Shown here: piece by piece, positions 35,039-40,056 of the stretch
How positions within the stretch are numbered: position 1 is the first letter of the stretch
How the letters are laid out: the number at the start of each line of letters is the position of its first letter
From: Acidobacteriota bacterium
Lineage (GTDB): Bacteria > Acidobacteriota > Vicinamibacteria > Vicinamibacterales > UBA8438
Length of the DNA stretch: 40,056 nucleotides
Direction: 5' to 3'
NCBI GenBank assembly: GCA_002712885.1
Contig: PAUN01000012.1
Coordinates: 1 to 40,056, forward strand
Position numbers and translations under genes: made by a program
Notes under the pieces: generated by a model
Database searches by the model: none
What the model was told of the DNA's origin: nothing
What the model saw: only the letters and a program-made list of their open reading frames with translations

Positions 35039-38000
35039 AAGGCGTGCCTCACACGAAAATCGAGCGCGTAGGTGCGGTCTTCATTTTGGGACAAAATCCA
35101 CGCGAGTCGATCGCTCTGGTCATACTCGAGGACCACGATGAGATCACTGTTGGCGCCACTGATCGCGCGCGACAACGTGAGGTGCGCCCGGTCGGAAATC
35201 CGCTGGCCGATCAGGACCCGCGCGGTCGGATTGAGTTGGGCTGATTGTTGCGACGACGGATCGCCCAGCGAGGGGGTGATCTGAAAGGAGTCGACGCCGA
35301 ACGATTCCTCGACCACACGGCCGACACCGGACGACAACGAGCTGGTCAGGAAGCGGGCAGCACTGGCCTGCATCCGCTGTTGCTGCGCCAATTCGGGAGA
35401 CCTGGCCGCACGAAGGTCGGCACTCTGCGGGTCGCGCACGTCACCCAGCAGCAAGCCGATCACATCGACTTCCGGCAGCGGGGGATCAGACAAAAATGTC
35501 AGAATAAACTGATCGTCGGTGCTGCCGGTGGCCTGCACGGTCACCCGATAAGTCTGACCCGGCACCCGCACATCGGTCTCGACTTCGACGTTGACGAACG
35601 GCTCGATCTTGTTCGGGTTGGCGAGACTGATCGTTCCGTAGTTCAACCGATACCGGAGTCCTTCGAAGAACGCCTCTCCGCTCTCCATATCGGCCGAGCC
35701 AAACAGCTGCGGTTGGTCATAGGTGCCCTGCACCGTGAGATCCGCGCTAGCCACGACTCGTATCGCATTGCTCGTCATCCGCAAACTGGACGGCGCGACG
35801 ACACGAATGTCCAGAGCCAGCGGCACTACCGACGTGGCGACCTCCGACAGATCGAGGGCTGGGCCTGCCTCGTCTCCACTGAAGAGTCCCGTACCCAGGT
35901 CGAGCCCCTCGAGCAGGTTGGCGTCAAGCACATCGATGGTGCCGGCCAGCACCGGTGCCGCGGCGTCGCCGCGAAGAACCAGATTGGCGTCAACGAGCGA
36001 ACGGAACCCGACCGGGTATCGCCACTGCATCTCCCGGCCCGTCAACGTGATGGCCAGTTCCTGGAGCTCGGCGCCAGCCAATCCGACGCGGCCGCCGATG
36101 GTGACCGCTCCCCCGCCCATCACGGCTGGAATATCGTCGAAGCGCAGGCTGCCCTGCTCGAAGACGACTCGACCGTTGATCGCCTCCAGCCCGTGGGGCA
36201 ATCCAATGTGGCGGATGCGGCCATTCAACAACGCCGCCTGTCCAACCAACTCGGGCTGGGCGAATGTACCGGCCAGACGTGTGCGCAACTGGGCCACTCC
36301 GGACCCACGCAGGTCCGGCACGAGTCCTCTGAGGATGCTGAGATTGGCGTCTCCATTAATGTCCAAGGCCAGCGCGTCGGTCGCCAAATCGACCGAACCG
36401 GACAGGTCGAGCGCCGTACCCTCGCCCACCAACCGCAGCCGGTCGATGTCGATGACCTGGCCATCGAGTCTCAGCTCGATCGGACCGTCATTGTGGAGGT
36501 CGTACTCGAGCAAGGTCAGGTCGGCCTGCTCTATGGTGGCGTCGATCCGGACGCGGTCCGCCTGCAGTGCGCCTTGAATGCGCGCCGCCCCGCTCACCAC
36601 GGCCGAGGTGTAGGGTGACAACCTCGGATCGAACATCCGGACGTAGGGTGCGAGGGACGCGTTCGTCACACGGACCCGCACATCGGCCAGCATGTCCGTC
36701 ATCTCCACCTGACCCGTCGCCGACACCGCCAGCGTCGACGAGGCACCCTCGAGGTTGACCGTGAGCAGGCCGTCGCGGACGTTGAGGCTAGCCGTCACCT
36801 GTCCGATCTCCTCCTCCCCGACAAACAGGTCCACGACGGTTCCGCGAATCTCGTATCGCGGGTTGTCGAACGCCCCGACCCCTGCAATGTTGAAGTTGGC
36901 AACGCCGGACAGCGGCTCCGGTGGCGCTGGAATGCTGTCCACCGCATTGACCTCGAGGTCGCGCACGTCCCAATTGAAGACATACGACGCATCCCAACCG
37001 ATGAAAGCGGCGCCGGTCACGGTCCCCGTCCCCTTGCGCATCTCGAACCCGTCGAGACGCACACCGCTGCCCTCGAACCGCAGCCCGGCGGACGCCGTAT
37101 CGATTGGTTCACCGTAGGCCGTCGGCTGGTCGAGCACGACCTGGCCGTACCCGAACATCCCACCGTACGGGCCATAGAGACGCACCTCACCGGTGGCCGG
37201 CCCGTCGATGAGGTAGCCCTCCTCCAGTCCAAACGCGGTCCGGATATTCGAGGTCGGAAACGAGGCCATGGTAATGACCGCGTTGATTTCTTCTCCACCA
37301 TCGACGCGGGACCCACCTATCGAGAACGTGCCGTCGACGCCGAATTCCCCCCCCCCATTCCGGAACAGCCCGTTGCTCACTTCCAGGTAGCCGTTATCCA
37401 CGACGATCCCGCCGCTCCCGCCCCCCCACTCCACGTTCCAGGCGCGTAGCGCCTCGCCGGCGAACGTCGCTTCCACGCGTGGGCGCGTGAGGTCGCCCAG
37501 CATGACCCCCTCGAACGTGCCTGCACCGTCCACCTCGAATGGCTCCGTCGACGACCCAGCCGAGGCCATCACTGCGGTCATGAGCCGGTAGCCCTCTTGC
37601 CAGTCGGTACTCGTCGCTCGGAACGGGATCTCGGTCTGCGCGCCACCACCGGTGCGGCCGTCGAACGTGACGTGGGTTGACGGTGTGGCGATGTGGCCCG
37701 ACGTCAGCTCGATCGCGTCGCCGTCGAACGCATACTCGAGCGCTCCGCCCACCTGGAATTCAGTGGTCGTGAGGTCCGGTGGCCGATCGTCTCGGGACGC
37801 CACGGCCTGGGCGGCACCGGACGGAAGCTGTGCCGTAGCCAGCCTGACGCCCTCGAGCGGATGCAACTGAATCGTCCCGGTGTGACGGGACCCACCCGCC
37901 GGTCCGGTGGGCCACTCCATCCGGTTGTGCCCGAAAGACCGGGCGACGGGCCGGAAGCCACGGAGATCGAAGAACCGCGCCAATTCGACGACATCGGCGT

Positions 38001-39252
38001 CCTCGTAGTAGGCGTCGAAGGTCCCCTCCCATGGGTCTTGGGTGCCGAATGTCTTGAGTTCCGCCCGCACGTCGCCGCCAAAGAGCGTGGACGTGACGTC
38101 CCACATGTCGAACCGGTCTTGCTGCCAGACCAGTTGTCCTGCCAGACTGGGGAACTGGAATTGCCCAGCGTCGGTGTCAAGGCCGAAGAGCGGACTGGTG
38201 ATCGATCCACTCAGGTCATAGCCGTCTTCGAATTTGTGGAACGTCCCGACGAAGCGGGCCTCTCCGGTGGCCGTGAAGCCGTCGTCGGCAAAGAAGATCT
38301 CGCGCAACCGCGGTAGATCGAGATCTGATTCCAACTCGTAGGTCATCTCTGACAGTTGGCGCATGTCGACATCGCCTACGAGCCTCGTGCTGGTGCCATC
38401 GGTCTCCACATTGATCCGGGTCAGATGTACCTGGCTCCCGTCCAGCTCGAAATTCGCCGCCATGTCCATCCACATCGGTTCGAAATCGCTGACACGGACG
38501 CTGCCCCCGGTGCACGATGCGTCACCCCGGTAGTCGAAAATCTTGGTGATGGTGACGTTGAGGTTCGCGCAGACCACGCCAAAGTTCGACCCATAGTCCT
38601 CCAGCACGAACTCACCCTGCGTCGCACCGAGATGCCGCAGCGTCGCGACCCACCGGTCGTCGCCCTCAGCGGCGTCGGTCGGGGGAGGGTCAGGCTCGAC
38701 TCGCGCCTCGTCATCCGCGCTCCGACTCGGGACAAACGCAGGAAAGCTCTGCGTGCCGTCGGCGTACGACTCGGCCCGCATCTGCCAGTTCGTCATCTCC
38801 GCGTCGACCAGAAATTCCCGGTGCAGCAGCGCCAGCCAATCCACGGAGACGGCGATCCGTTCCGCGGTCATAAAGGGCTCGTCCTCCGGGGTGAGGCCGC
38901 CAATGAGCAGGTCCTCGACGAGGAATTTCCCCGGCATGAGATACATCCCGATACGACCGATGGTGACCTCGCGATCGAGCTGGCTCGACGCAGCATCTTC
39001 GGCGCGGCTGCGGAGCAGCGGCCCCAAATCGATGGTAACCGTCGCGATGATCGCCACCGCCAACGTCACCGCCAGTGTTCCACCGCCCCACCGAAGGAGA
39101 CGTCCGGGCCGGCCGCTGGTCCACCGACGCAGACGCGCCCAAAAGGTGGGCCGAGCGGCCGCGCTCTCGTCCGATGCGGTGACCACCTCGACCGGCGTCG
39201 CCGGCTCGGGCGTGTCGGCCGATTCCGGAGTCCCGGTGTGGGAATCAGTCAT
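35035..39252 (-). CDS. tamB: TamB-like translocation and assembly protein (DUF490)
   Basis: TamB-like proteins span the periplasm as a long beta-rich groove and help lipid transport or outer-membrane protein insertion. The 1405 residues have a Pro/Thr-rich cytoplasmic tail (about 1-50), one membrane anchor (about 55-76), AsmA-like repeats, and a C-terminal DUF490 domain (last 380 or so residues) with VEVETDVRVPGQTYRVTVQA and LGLLLGDVR-like segments. The protein ends in Phe. The ATG at 39252 has an AGGGGG site and overlaps the end of the carrier protein gene by eight bases. A ten-base G tract (37347-37356 as C on the plus strand) and another of seven (37421-37427) lie in its middle. Confidence 0.9.
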   Translation of the reverse strand: MTDSHTGTPESADTPEPATPVEVVTASDESAAARPTFWARLRRWTSGRPGRLLRWGGGTLAVTLAVAIIATVTIDLGPLLRSRAEDAASSQLDREVTIGRIGMYLMPGKFLVEDLLIGGLTPEDEPFMTAERIAVSVDWLALLHREFLVDAEMTNWQMRAESYADGTQSFPAFVPSRSADDEARVEPDPPPTDAAEGDDRWVATLRHLGATQGEFVLEDYGSNFGVVCANLNVTITKIFDYRGDASCTGGSVRVSDFEPMWMDMAANFELDGSQVHLTRINVETDGTSTRLVGDVDMRQLSEMTYELESDLDLPRLREIFFADDGFTATGEARFVGTFHKFEDGYDLSGSITSPLFGLDTDAGQFQFPSLAGQLVWQQDRFDMWDVTSTLFGGDVRAELKTFGTQDPWEGTFDAYYEDADVVELARFFDLRGFRPVARSFGHNRMEWPTGPAGGSRHTGTIQLHPLEGVRLATAQLPSGAAQAVASRDDRPPDLTTTEFQVGGALEYAFDGDAIELTSGHIATPSTHVTFDGRTGGGAQTEIPFRATSTDWQEGYRLMTAVMASAGSSTEPFEVDGAGTFEGVMLGDLTRPRVEATFAGEALRAWNVEWGGGSGGIVVDNGYLEVSNGLFRNGGGEFGVDGTFSIGGSRVDGGEEINAVITMASFPTSNIRTAFGLEEGYLIDGPATGEVRLYGPYGGMFGYGQVVLDQPTAYGEPIDTASAGLRFEGSGVRLDGFEMRKGTGTVTGAAFIGWDASYVFNWDVRDLEVNAVDSIPAPPEPLSGVANFNIAGVGAFDNPRYEIRGTVVDLFVGEEEIGQVTASLNVRDGLLTVNLEGASSTLAVSATGQVEMTDMLADVRVRVTNASLAPYVRMFDPRLSPYTSAVVSGAARIQGALQADRVRIDATIEQADLTLLEYDLHNDGPIELRLDGQVIDIDRLRLVGEGTALDLSGSVDLATDALALDINGDANLSILRGLVPDLRGSGVAQLRTRLAGTFAQPELVGQAALLNGRIRHIGLPHGLEAINGRVVFEQGSLRFDDIPAVMGGGAVTIGGRVGLAGAELQELAITLTGREMQWRYPVGFRSLVDANLVLRGDAAAPVLAGTIDVLDANLLEGLDLGTGLFSGDEAGPALDLSEVATSVVPLALDIRVVAPSSLRMTSNAIRVVASADLTVQGTYDQPQLFGSADMESGEAFFEGLRYRLNYGTISLANPNKIEPFVNVEVETDVRVPGQTYRVTVQATGSTDDQFILTFLSDPPLPEVDVIGLLLGDVRDPQSADLRAARSPELAQQQRMQASAARFLTSSLSSGVGRVVEESFGVDSFQITPSLGDPSSQQSAQLNPTARVLIGQRISDRAHLTLSRAISGANSDLIVVLEYDQSDRLAWILSQNEDRTYALDFRVRHAF
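37347..37356 (-). repeat. Ten-base G tract inside tamB
   Basis: Ten consecutive C on the plus strand (G on the coding strand) lie in frame within tamB, with a run of seven at 37421-37427. Tracts of this length are prone to slippage during replication. The frame is open at this length. Confidence 0.7.
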
Positions 39253-39817
39253 GGTCCCCCTGGGTTGACTCGGCGGCACACACGACGACCAGCGCCGCGC
39301 CAGCCTCCACTGTGTCATCCACCGCCACACGCACCTCGCTGACGACCCCATCGACCGGCGACGCCAGTTCGTTCTCCATCTTCATCGCCTCGACCGCCGC
39401 CAGTCCTTGGCCTCTGGTTACGGCATCACCCGGCTCGACCGACACCCGCACCACCCGGCCGGGCATTGGCGCGGCGACCACATGTTCCCCTTCGGCGCCC
39501 GCGGCGCCGGCCTGCTGCGCACGACGCCCGTCACCAACCCGCGCCCTCACGTGGAGCCCGTCGAGTCCCAGCATCACCTCGCCCGGAGCCACGGTGTGAC
39601 AGGTCACCTCTCGGCTCGCCCACGAACCTCCCGGCATGGTGAGTGAGAATCCGCCCGCACGCGGCACCGCGTCCACGACGTAGCTGGTATCGTCCCAGCT
39701 CACTCGGACCTGCGAGGAATCGACGGAAACCGGCTTAACCGTCACCTGCCGGACCGACCCGGCGATCTCGACATGGAGACGCAACGTGCGGCCGGGTGGC
39801 GTCGGGGTGGACGTCAT
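39245..39817 (-). CDS. Biotin carboxyl carrier protein of an acyl-CoA carboxylase
   Basis: The 190-residue protein carries biotin on K146 of AMKM, in a C-terminal biotinyl domain (about 112-182, starting VVAAPMPGRVVRV). The N-terminal half is beta-rich (about 10-95) and resembles the region that links biotin carboxylase and carrier domains in propionyl- or acetyl-CoA carboxylase alpha chains. Its ATG at 39817 overlaps the stop of the biotin carboxylase gene (ATGA), so the two are coupled. The pair corresponds to what is often one alpha polypeptide. The carboxyltransferase partner is not in the window. Confidence 0.88.
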   Translation of the reverse strand: MTSTPTPPGRTLRLHVEIAGSVRQVTVKPVSVDSSQVRVSWDDTSYVVDAVPRAGGFSLTMPGGSWASREVTCHTVAPGEVMLGLDGLHVRARVGDGRRAQQAGAAGAEGEHVVAAPMPGRVVRVSVEPGDAVTRGQGLAAVEAMKMENELASPVDGVVSEVRVAVDDTVEAGAALVVVCAAESTQGDHD

Positions 39818-40056
39818 TGGCCGACACCCTCGAGACGCGCCGCCTGTCGCCACGGCGTCGCCCCGATCGCCGCGGCGGCCGTCGTCGGGACGGACAGATA
39901 CGCGCTCAGCGCGGCAGCGACCACCGCCAGATCAGTCTGCTCCGCCGTCAACTCGGAAAACGACTCACCGGCGCGTGCCGCCAGCACCCCGTCGAGAAAA
40001 CTCGTGTCGAACGCGCCGTCCCGAAAACGGTCCTGCGCCAGCACCCAGAGCAAGGC
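39814..40056 (-). CDS. Biotin carboxylase / acyl-CoA carboxylase alpha chain, C-terminal part
   Basis: Only the last 80 residues are inside the window; the gene continues past position 40056. The segment LLWVLAQDRFRDGAFDTSFL and a helical tail ending TPWRQAARLEG match the end of the biotin carboxylase part of acetyl-, propionyl- or methylcrotonyl-CoA carboxylase alpha chains. There the polypeptide normally continues into a linker and the biotin carrier domain. Here it stops at 39814-39816 and the carrier protein starts in the overlapping frame. The acyl-CoA substrate cannot be decided from this part. Confidence 0.75.
   Translation of the reverse strand, partial: ALLWVLAQDRFRDGAFDTSFLDGVLAARAGESFSELTAEQTDLAVVAAALSAYLSVPTTAAAAIGATPWRQAARLEGVGQ

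Noticed and set aside
35245-36618. Plus-strand open frame of 457 codons opposite tamB
   Set aside because: It is antisense to the DUF490 region of tamB and has no recognisable domain or ribosome-binding site.

Overview
The window is about 40 kb of dense, GC-rich bacterial chromosome with no phage, plasmid, insertion-sequence, CRISPR or rRNA signal. The cell is Gram-negative: there is a TamB-like protein, an Omp85 barrel protein and a SurA-like periplasmic protein. It also has a single-chain (AceE-type) pyruvate dehydrogenase E1, a B12-dependent ribonucleotide reductase, ergothioneine genes and a tig-clpP-clpX-lon-yihA block. Taken together this resembles an uncultivated member of the Acidobacteriota (Vicinamibacteria-like). 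That placement is an inference from gene content and codon use, not a database result.

Layout. Positions 1-1347 are gene-poor: a broken Sel1-repeat gene, an unrecognised 127-residue protein gene and a second short Sel1-like relic. Positions 1348-9977 (+) hold aceE, aceF, a KamA-family radical SAM gene, a two-gene osmolyte-type ABC transporter (ATPase, then a fused permease and binding protein) and a TerB-like gene. Positions 9889-13418 (-) hold the ergothioneine genes egtB and egtD, with an AI-2E family membrane protein translationally coupled to egtD. Positions 13733-20832 (+) hold tRNA-Leu(UAG) and then the proteostasis block tig, clpP, clpX, lon, yihA and rpmE. Positions 20829-26350 (-) hold a DUF547 protein and an SDR oxidoreductase that overlap, then mrfA-mrfB (helicase and exonuclease for DNA repair). 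A small membrane protein gene (+) follows, then nrdJ (-) and a CPBP membrane protease gene (+), the last two diverging from an AT-rich control region. Positions 31446-40056 (-) form one tightly overlapping operon: biotin carboxylase (cut by the window edge), biotin carrier protein, TamB-like protein, Omp85 protein and SurA-like protein.

How the genes work together. aceE/aceF feed pyruvate into acetyl-CoA, and the carboxylase pair at the far end uses acyl-CoA. The KamA-family gene next to a betaine-type transporter may point to osmotic adaptation, but the residues that select lysine are not conserved. Trigger factor, ClpXP and Lon handle folding and turnover of new proteins. TamB, Omp85 and the SurA-like protein form an outer-membrane assembly or lipid-transport module. 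Many starts overlap the preceding stop (ATGA, TAATG, TGATG, TTGA), so translational coupling is common, and several genes lack a clear Shine-Dalgarno (SD) sequence.

Most of the window is core metabolism and housekeeping. The parts most worth a second look are the non-canonical KamA active site, the egtBD/AI-2E operon, the nrdJ control region and leader, dispersed palindromic or intergenic repeats, a ten-base G tract inside tamB, and the coupling of a biotin carboxylase to outer-membrane biogenesis genes.
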